DNA of 64,000 nucleotides from Orientallactaga sibirica (Eukaryota > Chordata > Mammalia > Rodentia > Dipodidae). Shown one piece after another: positions 35,318 to 47,085 of this stretch. Each line of letters opens with the position of its first letter. Positions within the stretch are counted from its first letter, which is position 1. Made by a program: the position numbers and the translations under genes. The notes beneath the pieces are model-generated. The model ran no database searches. It was given only the letters and a program-made list of their open reading frames with translations, and had not been told where the DNA came from. The DNA is taken from the NCBI GenBank assembly GCA_036365145.1, contig JAEOAD010000982.1, positions 5,296,001-5,360,000 of the forward strand, read 5' to 3'.

Positions 35318-35501
35318 GGTATGTGAATTATACCCCAGGAACAAGAAGCAAATGAAGTTTAGTCTTGGGCTGAAGTTTTTTCTGCTTATGTGCACACACT
35401 TAATCAGCCAATACAACTAGTCTGTACAGTCACCCCACATCAGCAATCCTGTCATGCAAACAATGATGAGAATTGATACCAGCTTTCAAAATGGCCACTT
35501 C

Positions 35502-35589
35502 CTTTGGAAGAGCGAGGGCAGGGAGAAGGATAATGGAATCACCATTATGAATGTAAAATTAGAATAATAGAAATAAAAAAATAATTTAA
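35502..35589 (+). mobile_element. Very short 5'-truncated L1 with target-site duplication
   Basis: Only the last ~88 bp of the L1 3' UTR are present (GGGCAGGGAGAAGG, AATGTAAAATTAGAATAATAG, A-rich tail). It is flanked by AAATGGCCACTTC (35488-35501) and AAATGGTCACTTC (35590-35602), a 13-bp duplication with one mismatch. Confidence 0.75.
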
Positions 35590-35654
35590 AAATGGTCACT
35601 TCAATCTTTGGATTAACATCACAATTAGAGAGAAATTGAACCTAGTCAGCTGCA

Positions 35655-35738
35655 AAAGCTTTTAGAAGTGCTTGGAATTGAACCCAGAGCCTTGTGCATG
35701 ATAGGGAAGTACTCTATCACTGAGTTTCATCGTATTGC
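35655..35738 (-). mobile_element. ID SINE, antisense
   Basis: GCTTGGAATTGAACCCAGAGCC followed by ACTCTATCACTGAG, the reverse complement of the ID B and A boxes. Confidence 0.6.
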
Positions 35739-35744
35739 CCTCGT

Positions 35745-35860
35745 TTGGAGGTGAGCAAAGGATCTAACTATGCCAAGCTGGCCTTGAACTCCAGGTCTTT
35801 CTGCTTCTGCCTCCCAGTTGCTGGCATTATAAATTTAGACCACCATGCTTGGCTTGAAGT
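35745..35860 (-). mobile_element. B1-like SINE, antisense
   Basis: AGCTGGCCTTGAACTCCAGG, CTGCCTCCCAGTTGCTGG and CACCATGCTTGGC. Confidence 0.65.
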
Positions 35861-36589
35861 AATCTTTCTGGGACTTCTACTCTTTGCTATTTGCATGAGT
35901 TTTAGAAAACAACCTTCTGAATCTAGATTGCAACACATTTCCAATTACCTCAGGTCATGTCTTCTTCAGCTCACACAGCCAGAGAGTTTTTAGTCAGACA
36001 TCATGCCACTTGGTTTCAAGACATCTTTCTCATTACTCTTTTCAGGATAAGTCCAGTTGGTAAAGATTCCTTCAAATTTGTGTTATATTGATCTAAAAAA
36101 AAATGCAGAGATTTATCAGATGAGTAAAAGTTGAACAATGATCTGAGCTGACTAGCAACAAACAGTGACATTCAATTTCCACTTACAAGTAGGGTTACTG
36201 GTAATATGGGATGCTTGGTCCAATGTGAATTTCTGACAAATGATGAATAGTTATTTTAGTATAAATATGTCCCAGTACTTATGCACTTATACAAAAATGA
36301 CATCTACATTTTTGAAGTATGTTATGTTTTTTAGAATGACATTAGTTTCACAAGATTGAACAAGAAATATCTAAGATTTCCATATTTCCCCATCTTCCAA
36401 CACATCTATACACTCCCTGTCAGTATTTCATATGAGCATGGTTCACTTCTTACCAAAGATGAACCAAGGTAAAAGTGTCATAACCTCAAATCCACAGTGT
36501 ATATTAGGGTTCACTGTTGGTGTTGACAAGTGGATAATGACACATGTCTACAATTATAGGATCACACAGAACATTTTGAATGGCATAAA

Positions 36590-37080
36590 ACCCTATACCC
36601 CACCAGTTCATCCTTCTGGCTCCCAACCCTTGGCAAACACTGATCATTTTAGTGTTTCTGTAGTTTTGCTTTTCCTTGAATGTAACATAGCAGGAATCAT
36701 ACAGACGTTAGCCTTTTCAAATTGAGTTCTTCCACTAGCAGTATGCTTTTATGTTTTTTCCATGTCTTTTGTGACATGCTAGCTCATCTTTTATTATTTC
36801 TGAATAATATTCCATTGACAAATACACCATAATTTACTTATTCATGCAGGCCATTGAGAGACATTTTAGTTTCTTCCAAATTTTTGCAATGATAAATAAA
36901 GCCACTTAAAGATATACATTCACTTTTTTGTGCACATACATTTTTAATTCAAATTAAAGTAAATATCAAAGAATTCAATTGCTGGATCATGCAATAAGTC
37001 TATGTTTAGTCTAGTATGACTGTGTAATTCAGCTGTATTTGGCAAGTCTGTTCTTATGGAACTTGTATTTCTCAAAGAGT
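36590..37080 (-). mobile_element. Old L1 ORF2/3' relic, antisense
   Basis: The minus strand carries degraded L1 ORF2 C-terminal sequence; the plus strand shows the typical ATATTCCATTG-like and TTGCTGGATCA-like blocks. No open frame survives. Confidence 0.55.
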
Positions 37081-37154
37081 CAAGAAATAATGACATACTT
37101 AAGTGAAAAAAAGAAAAAAAGGGCACATGGAATTCTATTTGTTCCATCCTCCAT

Positions 37155-37240
37155 ATGTTCATCCATTTGTTATTTATTCTGCAAAACTGTGTGCTAGACA
37201 CTGGAAATACAAGCAAGTTCATGCAATGAATACAGCAAAG
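37155..37240 (-). mobile_element. L2 3' end relic
   Basis: ATCCATTTGTTATTTATTC, TGTGTGCTAGACACTGG and AAATACAAGCAAG match the antisense L2 3' terminus. Confidence 0.45.
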
Positions 37241-37474
37241 CACAGCAGGGCAACGTGAACATTACTAAATGTTCCCAGTGTGTAAATAACAGAAACATGG
37301 AAAGATGTTCTCTGCAGAGGTTTCCAGGGAAGTGAAGAGAATGCACCCCAAAGAAAGTAAGCAGTCATCTTTCAAGGGAAAGAGGAGACTCTTTACAATG
37401 GACTTTTGGGGAGATGTGTTGAGAAAAAGACAAAGCATACTGAAATTCAGAGGGATAACCTAGCAATGAAACAC

Positions 37475-37570
37475 ATTCATGCAACCAGTATTTAATACTC
37501 TCCTACCATGCTGGAGATAAGGGTATAGCCAGTGTGAAATGAGCATTGTCATCCTGTATTCTACAGAAAA
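37475..37570 (-). mobile_element. L2 3' end relic
   Basis: AACCAGTATTTAATACTC, CCATGCTGGAGATAAGGG and CCAGTGTGAA resemble the same L2 region. Confidence 0.4.
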
Positions 37571-37999
37571 CAGTCAGGTTTGTAGAACCCAGGCTGTAAG
37601 CCCACCCAATGGCTGGGACAATGAGAATTTTGAAAAAGGAGTGAACACTTTTTTTATGCTTATTTCCCTTCAAACCTAGGAGGAAACATTCCCCCAAAGT
37701 TTTTCAAGTATAAAAAGGAAAAAAATCCACATTTTTATAAGGAGTAGAGGCCCACTTATTAGACTTTCAAGTTTTAATTTAGGGATTTTTCCCCTTACCT
37801 CCCCAGATGTTGAAATTTTCTAACTTGAATGACCCTATAAGACTATTTCAATTCCCACACTTGTATACTCTGTGCTCATGTTAATTGAATGTGTATTTTG
37901 CTCAGTTGAAGTTTAAAACTTGCTACTAAATTGTTCCATCAGTCCACTACAATACTTGCTTAACAAGCAAATTCAACAGCTAGGATTACTTCTGAGGTT

Positions 38000-38445
38000 G
38001 GACTTGGGTACAAGTGCTACACTTGGCACCTTAAACCCATATCCTGAAAGTATATAACGGTGGATCACCACACCTAAGAACACTGCAGATAAATAGAAAA
38101 CCTAAGCATCAAATCAATCCAGGATGCAAAAGTCACTACATTATAATACAAGAAACACAGAGAATGAAGACAATGCAATCCCACCAAAAATTACAAATCC
38201 ATCAGAATTGTTCACCAATGAGTCTGTTTTAGATGAAATTCCTGACATAGATTTCAAAAGAATAATTATATCTATACTCAAAGAAATGAAAGAAGAAATA
38301 AAAGAAGAAATGAAAGGAATCGAGAAGAAAACAAAGGAATTAAAGAAGAAAACAAACTCTTGAAAGAGAATACAGAAAAACAGCTTAACGAAATAAAAAG
38401 GTCATTACAGGACATGAATAAGGAAATAGAAATACTGAAGAAAAA
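38000..38445 (+). mobile_element. L1 5' fragment with the start of ORF1
   Basis: The frame at 38124-38363, continued one frame over from 38360, encodes the N-terminal part of L1 ORF1p. It has a NAIPPKITNPSEL-type leader and then a long Lys/Glu heptad region (EEIKEEMKGIEKKTKELKKK, then EKQLNEIKRSLQDM), the coiled coil of the ORF1 trimer. A 1-base frameshift lies at the overlap near 38360. The element stops at about 38445, where an antisense B1 abuts, so no RNA-binding domain or ORF2 follows. It is dead, but it is the only L1 ORF1 sequence in the window. Confidence 0.75.
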
Positions 38446-38575
38446 TCTTTATTTTTTTTGCAGTGAATTTTACCATGTAGCTGAGGTTAGCCTCAAACTT
38501 GACATCTTTCTGCCTCAGCCTCCCAAGTGCTGGAATTATATGCATGTTTCATCACGACTGACCATAGAACTAAAT
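38446..38575 (-). mobile_element. B1 SINE, antisense
   Basis: T-run, TTACCATGTAGCTGAGG, CTGCCTCAGCCTCCCAAGTG. It truncates the L1 ORF1 fragment. Confidence 0.65.
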
Positions 38576-38589
38576 TTAGGTGCCTCTTT

Positions 38590-38795
38590 TTATTCATTTT
38601 TAACTTGTATTAATTTATGAAAGAGAGAAAGAGAGAGTATGGGCACACCAGGGCCACTTGCCACTGGAAAAAAATGCCTGTAGACAAATGAATGATGTTA
38701 TGCATCTACTTTTACATGGGTAGTGTGGAATCAAACTCAAGCCAGAAGGTTTTGCAAGCAAGTGTCTTTGACTACTGAGCTAGTTCTCCAGGCCC
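38590..38795 (-). mobile_element. DIP-type SINE
   Basis: Diverged copy next to an antisense B1. The two together cut off the L1 ORF1 fragment. Confidence 0.75.
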
Positions 38796-38898
38796 CTCAG
38801 TGCATCCTTTTAAAAAGAAGAATTAGCATAAAATGAAATACACTTTATGACAAGTTTCAGAAATAAAATTTAAGAGGATGGTCTTAAAATAGAGGCAT

Positions 38899-39110
38899 GG
38901 ATGGAGGCTGAAGAGAATACTTAGCAGTTAAGGTACTTGCCTGCATAGCCTAAAGACCCAGGTTCAATTCCACAGAACCCACTTAATCCAGATGCACATG
39001 GTGGTGCATGTGTCTTGAATTCATTTTCAGTGGGTAGAGGCCCTGGCGTACCCATTCTCTCTCTTTCTCTCCCTCTTGCTTTCTCTCATAAATAAATAAA
39101 AATTAAATAT
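38899..39110 (+). mobile_element. DIP-type SINE
   Basis: Complete from GGAGGCTGAAGAG to an AATAAATAAAAATTAAAT tail. Confidence 0.8.
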
Positions 39111-39464
39111 TAAATAATACGGGCATGGTATAGCCTAAACAAAACCTCTAAAGACATAATGCAAATGTGATTCTCCAGTCAAACTTTCTGGAATTAAAAA
39201 ACTAATTCAATTTGAGTTTGATAACTTGCTTAAATGTTGATCTTTTGTTAACTCAATATAGAGTTTGTATGTCTTAAAGTGATTGCATGGTATCTTTTGG
39301 ATTTGCTAATCAGCAGCAAAAGATCTCTTAACATTACAAGCAGAGGAAGTAAGATGTGGCACGGGTAACTGAGAAAGAATGTGATACTTTCAGGGAACAG
39401 AAGTAGTTCTTGTGGATAGAGCATAAAATTAAGTGAGGGGCATAGTGACCATTGGACCTTGTTG

Positions 39465-39832
39465 CAGTTAGTCTTCATCACCGTGAGAAAATACCTAAGA
39501 AAAATAACATAAAGGAAGAAGGGTTTGTATCAAATTATGGTTTCAGAAACTTCACATAAGGGTGGAAGGACATGGTATGGGAAAGTTACTCACCTCAGAA
39601 TGGACAGGAACTACAGAATCAAACAGGAAGAGGCAGAGAACAAAGGTAACCCCTTATAAGATACATCCTCAGTGACCTACTTCCTCCAAAAAGACTCTAC
39701 TTCCTAAAGCCATTCAGTATGAATTCATCAATGGATGAAGTTAGCATCCAATCACCTCTCTATATAACAACCCTCAAAGAATTCAAATTTTCAACACATG
39801 AATACTACAGAGAGACAATGTTCAAACTACAA
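39465..39832 (-). mobile_element. hAT-like short element (URR1 type)
   Basis: Starts GTTGCAGTTAGTCTTCATCACC and ends CAAACTACAACA, with AAGGGTTTGTATCAAATTATGG inside. Diverged. Confidence 0.45.
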
Positions 39833-40386
39833 CAGGCTGGAGGTGCACATGAACAGAGGCAGGCATAAAGCTTATTATAGGCTGCAGAAAAAAGTTAATA
39901 TAGCCAATGTGAGACGAATGGGTCTCTATGCCCTAAAATGTTAGTATAATATATTTGTGCTAGACATCTGAATTACTTCTAAGACCCTACAGCAGTGGTT
40001 AAGCTCTCCAAACTTGGTGGTGATTCTCCATTAACCTCTATCAGCAGATAGCATTTTACATATGTTGTCCCAATTTAGTATTGTGGTCACAAACACACAC
40101 ACAAAAAAACATGCACACAGTGCAAGGAAAACAAATCTCTCTTTTGTACAAAGCATGAAGAAAATATGTGAGGAGGGAAAATTGCAGTTTTTCTATAAAT
40201 GAGGTCATTTAACATATGCATAGGTGTTTCTGAGCTGAAGTAGAGGAAGCAGAAAGCTGATTAGTTTGAGAAAGGATTCTTCTACTCAGACATTCCAGAA
40301 TCCTCTTGTACCTGAGCCTACCCTACTGAGCTCACTTTTAGGAAAGAGTTCACATCGGTTGACATGATCCCTAAGAATGCTACTAG

Positions 40387-40653
40387 GTGATGCAGTATGG
40401 ATACACAATGGCCAATAAGGAGATTGATGTCTCAGGCAGGATGGAAGCACACTGCGAGAGATTTCGTGATGCTATTCAATTTATACTAAAATATGTTGAT
40501 AAAGATACCCCCTTGAGAGCTTGTTTGGAGGTTCTAGAATGGGGGGGGACAGCTACTTATATACCCTTGACTGAAGATCAATCCTCCTCTAGTCAGGGAA
40601 GGTCCTCTTCAACTGAGGTTGCAGCTTCAAGAGGGATGTACATGGAGCAGTGA
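40387..40653 (+). pseudogene. Small unrecognised ORF (88 codons), possible retrocopy or retroviral fragment
   Basis: The frame starts MMQYGYTMANKEIDVSG. It reads as a soluble, mixed-charge protein with a plausible helix (ERFRDAIQFILKYVDKDT) and a Ser-rich tail, then stops at a TGA. It lies in no recognised SINE or L1. The composition is more protein-like than other chance frames in the window. A run of eight G interrupts it near 40541. Downstream sequence (40690-41010) ends LTR-like. I cannot name it; it may be a processed pseudogene fragment, part of an endogenous retroviral element, or chance. Confidence 0.25.
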
Positions 40654-40689
40654 GAGAAGAAGGGGACACCTGCCTAGCCAGCCAGATCA

Positions 40690-41015
40690 ACCAAATCAAC
40701 CCTGGAGATCAATGGGGTGACAGATGTCATAGCCAGATCACTCTCACATTCAAAGACACCCCCTTGTTATTTAAGGCCTTAATCTTCTTTTAGGAGGAAT
40801 ACTTTGAACCTAGTTTAGTAAGAATCCTTCCACCCTTATCATTTCAAACACAGTTCCTCTTAGTAATTATCCATCCATTTGATCCCCTCACTGCACTTGT
40901 TTATTGCCTTTACATCCATAGATATCCAAGCTATGTTTGGGGATGAGCTCTACTTCTCTCCCCTCATTGCAATAGTCATGAATAAAGTCCTTCTAGACAT
41001 TTAACAAAGACAGAA
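40690..41015 (+). mobile_element. Possible solo LTR or retrocopy 3' end
   Basis: About 320 bp with a TATA-like element (TTATTTAAGG near 40766) and, near the end, GAATAAAGTCC followed by a short tail. This resembles the U3/R/U5 order of a rodent LTR. Terminal TG...CA and flanking duplications are not clear, so a processed-transcript 3' UTR is an alternative. Confidence 0.25.
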
Positions 41016-41306
41016 TGGTTTCCCTTTAGTGGATAGAGGACAATGAAAAGGAAGGAAGTCAAAATGAATGCTCAGGACAGGACTCATAGCATGAATAGAG
41101 ACCTATTTGGCAGGTGGAAAATGAAGAAGGGAAATGAAAATATGATGATGTGAGGGATATTGAGTTAGTAATCACTAGATCTTTTCTTTTTCTTCTAAAA
41201 TAAAGAAGAAACAGTATAATAGTCCACATTATCTCATGAAATACATTGCAAGACCCCTAACGAATTTTAGAAACCTCAGATAGGACTGAGCATAACACAT
41301 ACTGTG

Positions 41307-41310
<4 letters not shown>

Positions 41311-41346
<36 letters not shown>
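41311..41346. repeat. (CA)n microsatellite
   Basis: About 18 uninterrupted CA units. Confidence 0.95.
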
Positions 41347-41347
<1 letters not shown>

Positions 41348-42189
41348 ACGGCTTCTCTTTGGAATACCTGGAAAATACATATCATTACGTTCCTTGGGGC
41401 ATTATCACGTAAATCAGGGTTACCTGAATATAGTCATTACAATATCATGAAATTTGATCTGATAACTGAGATAGTTACTAAGGAAAATTCAAGTTCTGAG
41501 AATCATTACACTGTGCAGAATGTCACACAACTTAAAAGTGATCAATTGTTAAATTCCAGAATTGCAATTTAGTATTTTTAGATTATAGTTGAACTCAGGT
41601 AGCTAAGACCACAGAAAACAAAGCCACATGATGCCAATTAATGCAACACCTAAATGTAGGTTTTGGTGGACTTCCTGACTTAAAATGCCATATAAAATAA
41701 AATTATTCTTTTTCTTCTGCTCTGTTTCCCAGGAATTTAGTATATTAGTGTGAAATAAACAAAAAGCTGGTCCACCTCAAACTAGACATGGCAGAGTAAA
41801 AGCAGAGTGCATTAGACTATACCCAAGAAATATAGAGTCCATCAAGGTAGCCAGTAGTTGTTCTGTGAAATCTATATATTGGCACTAATGAGTCAGTAAC
41901 TCCCAAAGGCTGTGTGCCAATGTTTTGCATATCGGACATTTTTCTGTTGCAAACAGCCCATTGCTTCCATCAGATCCTCAGAAGATGTCATGATCCCCAA
42001 TCATTACTGACAACTACTGTAGAAGTACAGAATTATTGACACATGGGCAGAAAGAGTACCAGGTCTTTGGGAAGGCCTAAAGGTACATGTAAAATAGAAA
42101 AAAGTACACTCTTCATTTTGCTAATGACTCTTCAACAAAACATCTTCTAAATCTTACTACTATAGTTTGTTGGAAATGTCATGTTTTTA

Positions 42190-42545
42190 ATTTTTTTTAA
42201 TCAAGTAGAAAGTTGTATGGACAAATCATATGTTAGTACCATCATTTCCCACCTTCCTGCCCTCATTCTGCTGGCGGCCCTTCTCAGTGTGACTGCTTGT
42301 ATTTCCACTAGGTTTGTGGGTTATGAGATGTGAGACCATCAGTCAGTCATTGTAAGGGGGGCAGTGCCTCTGGACATTCCCTTTTGCTCTGTGGGTATTA
42401 CAATATTTCAGCCCCCTCTTCTGCAAAATTCCCTGAGCCATGGTGGGTGTGTTTTAAGTCTACTTTAGTATTCTCAACAGATTCTGGATTTCTGCCTTGC
42501 TGTTTTTTGAGTGGACTCAATGTCTGTCTCCATGCGGTAAAAATG
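42190..42545 (-). mobile_element. L1 3' UTR, antisense
   Basis: Oligo-T start (42187-42200), then a pyrimidine-rich tract, a GTGGGTTATGAGATG stretch and TTCTGCAAAATTCCCTGAGCC. The last is shared with the 21.5-kb antisense copy. Confidence 0.6.
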
Positions 42546-43385
42546 AAATGATAGAAAGGGATGATAAACTATCTTCCCAGATCTATTTGATCTACCTTAA
42601 GCATCAAGTTAAAATTCTAGTTGTAATGGAGATGAAATTGATAAGCATTCCTATAATGCCTGACTAGAAAAGTAGGAAGGGAAGCAACAAATGAACACTT
42701 TTTAATTTTTGCTTCCAGAATATTCTCTGGCTTGAGTAGCCTAAAACTTTCCATTTTTGTGGCAGAGTAAAATTATATCTATAATCTAGTTGTTTCATGA
42801 ATATACAAGAAAAATTGTTGCTTAATGCATATTAAATTGCTAAACGTACTCAAATAATTTCACTCAAACATGTATGTAATTTGTTCAAAGTATTTACGTA
42901 TTTTATGGTGGAATTTAATGAGTTAATTATATCTTTGGCAGAGAAATTTGTAGATAGTTGTAACACAGAGATACTTCATTATCATGATCAAATTATTGAC
43001 AGTTTGATCAGGTGAACAACGAAATGTATCTTACTCTCATTTAATGCTCTCATAGCAGAGGAATCCTCAAGCACACATATATGGAACTCAATTAGATGCC
43101 ACCGGCTGGTCATTTGCATAGGGACTCATGATTTGTGAAAAGCAGAGGGAGACCAATATCCACAATTATGATTTTCAATGTCAATAACAAAACAAAACAG
43201 ATTTCAAGCATTGCTTTTCATTGTCTCGTGAAATTGCATAAAGCAATGCTGTAATGTTTATTGCATCACATCACAAGTTCCCATCGTGGGGACAGATTAA
43301 GAAAGGACACTTTCCTCAGAGTTACACTAACTCTTCCCCAGAGTTACTATAACTTCTTCCCGATTGAAAATATATAAAAATTGCC
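42546..43385. other. Repeat-poor stretch
   Basis: About 840 bp without a recognised repeat or gene; AT-rich. It includes a GATGCCACCGGCTGG segment near 43095 that is less AT-rich than its surroundings. Confidence 0.35.
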
Positions 43386-43388
43386 AGT

Positions 43389-43512
43389 TCAGCTAGGTAT
43401 GTTGGTATGTATCTGTTATTCCAGCACTAGGGAGACAAAGGCAGGACTTTCATTATCTCAAAGTCAACTTGAGCTACATAGTAAGACTCTGTCTCAAAAA
43501 AAAAAAAAACAT
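43389..43512 (+). mobile_element. B1 SINE
   Basis: AGCTAGGTATGTTGGTATGT, TATTCCAGCACTAGGGAG and GACTCTGTCTCAAAAAAA. Confidence 0.75.
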
Positions 43513-43862
43513 GAAATTACCAGTCCTATGTGCCATTCCCAAAATACCTCTTCCTACTCACTGTGAAGGACATATTAGTTTAAGAAAGCCTAGAATGAAA
43601 CCAGACATATTTACATTCAAAGAAACTAGTCATACATTCATAGATACAGCTATGAAATTTTGTGATAGGTTATATATGTGTGTTAGGCATTTGTATAATT
43701 TTTTATATATTATATATAACCTAATATATTAAAATCAATCAGATATGGGAACCCAGATTTGGAGACTGAGTCCTTCACTAACCATGTACACCACTGTGGA
43801 CAAGATAATTTAGTGCCTGGGGTTTCTGCTCAGAGGGAGGCTGGATTAATTTAATATTCAAA

Positions 43863-43865
<3 letters not shown>

Positions 43866-43913
<48 letters not shown>
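43866..43913. repeat. (GT)n microsatellite
   Basis: About 23 GT units, joined to an antisense ID element (43914-43977: GATTGAATCAAGGGCC then CTACCACTGAG). Confidence 0.95.
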
Positions 43914-43915
<2 letters not shown>

Positions 43916-43984
43916 GGGATTGAATCAAGGGCCTCACACATTCTAGGGATGTCTCTACCACTGAGTAGCAGCCCAAGTTATTTA

Positions 43985-45062
43985 ACTATTTTATTGACAT
44001 TTTCAAACATGTACTTAATGTATTTTGATCATAATTCCCAATCATTACCTTCTGTTGTCTCCTTGCCCCTGTGGCCTTCCCCAAAATGCTTTTTTCTCTT
44101 TGCTTAGTCCCTTTTATATTTTATTGCCATTTTTGTTCCTCTTTTATCATCCATGTAGAAATGTTGATGGGTCCAATATTGTGCAGCTCTGCTGCAAGTA
44201 GTGACAGCTCCCGAGGCTCCTGAATACAGTAGATATTTCATTTCCAGAAAGTGGCACTCCAAAGTACTCCTCCATATTCTCTGGCTCTGACATTTTTTCT
44301 TCCCCCTCTTCTTCAGTGTTTCCTATGCTTTGGAGAGCATGATAGGGATGTCTCATTCAGGGCCAAGCACTCAACGATCATTTATTCTCAGGACTTTGGC
44401 TAGCTTTGAGTCTCCCCAGTAGTTAACCACCATCTGCAAAAAGAAGCTTCTCTATCCAAAGATAGGAATAAACATATATATTTAGAGGGCAATTCGATAG
44501 GCACAATGCAGCCATTTAACCAAATACCAGTAGCAGCTCTCCCCCACAACTTGGTATCTATGACCTGTACAACCATAGACTAGGTTTTCAGTCCTAAGCA
44601 TGAGATCCCTCACATGAAACAGCCCTCAAGTCCAATCAGAGAGTATGAGGTTACCCTCAGAACACTTGCACCAGTGGGTACATCTTGCCTGGCTAGTTGG
44701 TTGTGTATGATATATGGTAGACTGGGTAAGACTATTGATGACTTTTCTCTGGCAGCAGCCTATATAGCATGTCCAGCATTATGACAGCTAGCCAGCAGAC
44801 AGGATACTTCTACATTAGTTCCAGCTTGATTATTCAGTGTGCTGCAAGTGGTGTCTTCAGCAACAGGGACTTATTATCTAGTTCAGAAGGGCAACCAAGA
44901 ACATTGACAATGGTCTTATTGTTTCGAGGACCTTGGGATCTTCTTGACCAACTACTTAATGGGAAGTATCCCACCTCTGGCACTGGGGTTATTGTGGTTG
45001 CCCTGTAACACTGATGGTGTCTGAGAGCAGCATTGTCCACCCCTGAGGGTACTTCTGCCCAG
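43985..45062 (-). mobile_element. L1 3' UTR, antisense, nearly full
   Basis: Begins with the TATTTTGATCATAATTCCCA end box at about 44020. It contains AATGTTGATGGGTCCAATATTG at 44160 and GGTGTCTGAGAGCAGCA at its far end, in parallel with the 54.1-55.1 kb copy over about 1 kb. Confidence 0.75.
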
Positions 45063-45079
45063 TCTCTCTCTCTCTCATT

Positions 45080-46690
45080 AAATTATATATTTTTAATTTG
45101 CTAACAAGGAAATAGATTTCCCTATGGCATTTTCATAAACCTTTAATTTTGGTTAGCACTCCTCACACCCTTCCTTTCCTCTATCCTCTTCCCCTAACCA
45201 CATTTAAATACCCTTTCACCCACAGTATTCTACCCCTCTACTTACATGGTTTCTATCTCTTCCACTTAAGCCTCCACCTCACTCTCCTCATGGTTCCTTT
45301 CCAGATTCCTGGCCTATATTGACTCTTTTTCCAAGTTACATACCAACCTAGAAATTCAAAATTAGGACCCACATATGAGAGAGAATATGTGGTGATTTTA
45401 TTTCTGACCTCAATTGAGGGTTACCTCAATTAATATAATATTTTCTACTTCTATCCATTTTCCAGCAATTTTCATTATTTAATTTTTTACAGCTGAATAA
45501 AAATAAGATGGATACCATATCTTCATTATTCATTCTTCAGTTGATGGACATCTGGGCTAATTCTATTTCCTTGCTATTGTGAATAGAACATCAATAAACA
45601 TGGCTGAGAAAGTATCTGTGTAGTAAAGTATAGAGTCCATAGAGTCTATTCCCAGGAATGGTAGAGCTCGGTCATATGGTAGTTTTATTTTTAGCCTTTT
45701 TTTCCAAAGAATTTTATAAAATTTATTTATTTGAGAGCGACAAACAGAGAGAGAGAAAGAGGCAGATAGAGCATGGACGTGCCTCCAGCCACTGCAAACA
45801 AACTCCAGATGCATGTGCCTCCTTGTGCATCTGGCTTACGTGGGTCCTGGGGAATCGAACCTTGAATCAGGGTCCTTATGCTTCACAGGCAAGCACTTAA
45901 CCACTAAGCCATCTCTTCAGGTCCTATTTTTAGCTTTTTGAGAAACCTCTACACTAATTTCAATAATGACTGTACCAATTTCAACTCCTACCAACAGTGA
46001 ATAAGGTTTCCTCTTTCCCCATATCCTCATCAGCATTTATCCTTTGATTTTTTTTTATGATAACTATTCTGACTAGAGTGAGAAGGAATTTCAAAGTAGT
46101 TTTAATTTGCATTTCCCTAATGGCTAAAAATCGTGAACACTTTTTAAAAGTATTTATTGGCCATTTATATGTCTTCTTTTGAGAACTCTCTCAAAAGATT
46201 CATAGCCCAGTTTTTGATTGAGTTGTTAGATATTTTTATTTAGGTTTTTGAGTTCTTTGTATATTGAGACATTGATCCTCTGTCAAGTTTGTAGCTGGCA
46301 AAAATCTTCTCCCATTCTCTAGGCTGCCTCTTGATAGTTTTCTTGCAAAAAACTGTACAAAGCTGTTTCATTTTATAAAGTACCATTTGTTGATTGTGTG
46401 CCTTATTTCCTGAGCTACTGGGGGCCTATTCAAAAGGTATTTCTCAATGTCTACATTTTGAAGAGCTCTTTCTGTATTTTATTCTAACCACTTCAGAATT
46501 TCATGTCTTACACTGAGATCCTTGATCCATTTGGAATGGTTTTTTGTTCAGGGTAAAAGATAAGGGTCTAATTTCATTCTTCTATAAGTAGATGTCCAGT
46601 TTCCCCAGAATCTTTTGTTAGAAATGATGTCTTTTCTCCAGTGTGTATTGTTAACATTTGTCTAAAATGAGATGCTAGCCCACTATTTTT
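45080..46690 (-). mobile_element. Old L1: ORF2 C-terminal region and 3' UTR, antisense
   Basis: Read on the minus strand, 46690-45490 matches the well-known mammalian L1 ORF2 tail, with segments equivalent to WEKIF, TRSNNPIKKW-like and HFSKED-like motifs and then the FLGI...MFI...LFTIAK stretch at 45670-45565. Many stops and indels show it is an old copy. A DIP SINE interrupts it at 45717-45923. The 3' UTR continues to about 45080. Confidence 0.75.
45717..45923 (-). mobile_element. DIP-type SINE
   Basis: Close to consensus, inserted in an old antisense L1. A TATTTTTAGC-type match occurs near 45688 and again at 45925. Confidence 0.85.
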
Positions 46691-46984
46691 AAGTTAGAAA
46701 AAAGGGCCAAATTTCATCTTTGGACCATGATAATAACAACATTGCATAGTAATAATAATTGCTATTTGGAAATGTAATAGGCAATCCTGGTGAAGCAGTG
46801 AAGATGAACATACTTTGTTACCGGTTTAAAAGCAATGTGGGTTTGTGTAAAACAACATCACTCTTCATCTGTCTGCGTTTGTATAATCTGAATTCTCAAA
46901 TGGCTTCAATCAAAATACTGTTCTAGGTACCTATAAACTATGTTTTATTTTTAATCATTACTAGCATATAGTCATTGTAAAATG

Positions 46985-47085
46985 ATGGATTTCATTGACA
47001 TTTTCATATATTTCAAGTTCATCCTTAATTTACCTTCATCACCCATTAGTCTCACTGTTTGTCCCTCCCCTCTCTTGATGGTCCT
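46985..47085 (-). mobile_element. L1 3' end fragment, antisense
   Basis: About 100 bp holding the TTTCATTGACATTTTCATATA box and the following C/T-rich block of the L1 3' terminus, cut off by a hAT-like repeat. Confidence 0.5.
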
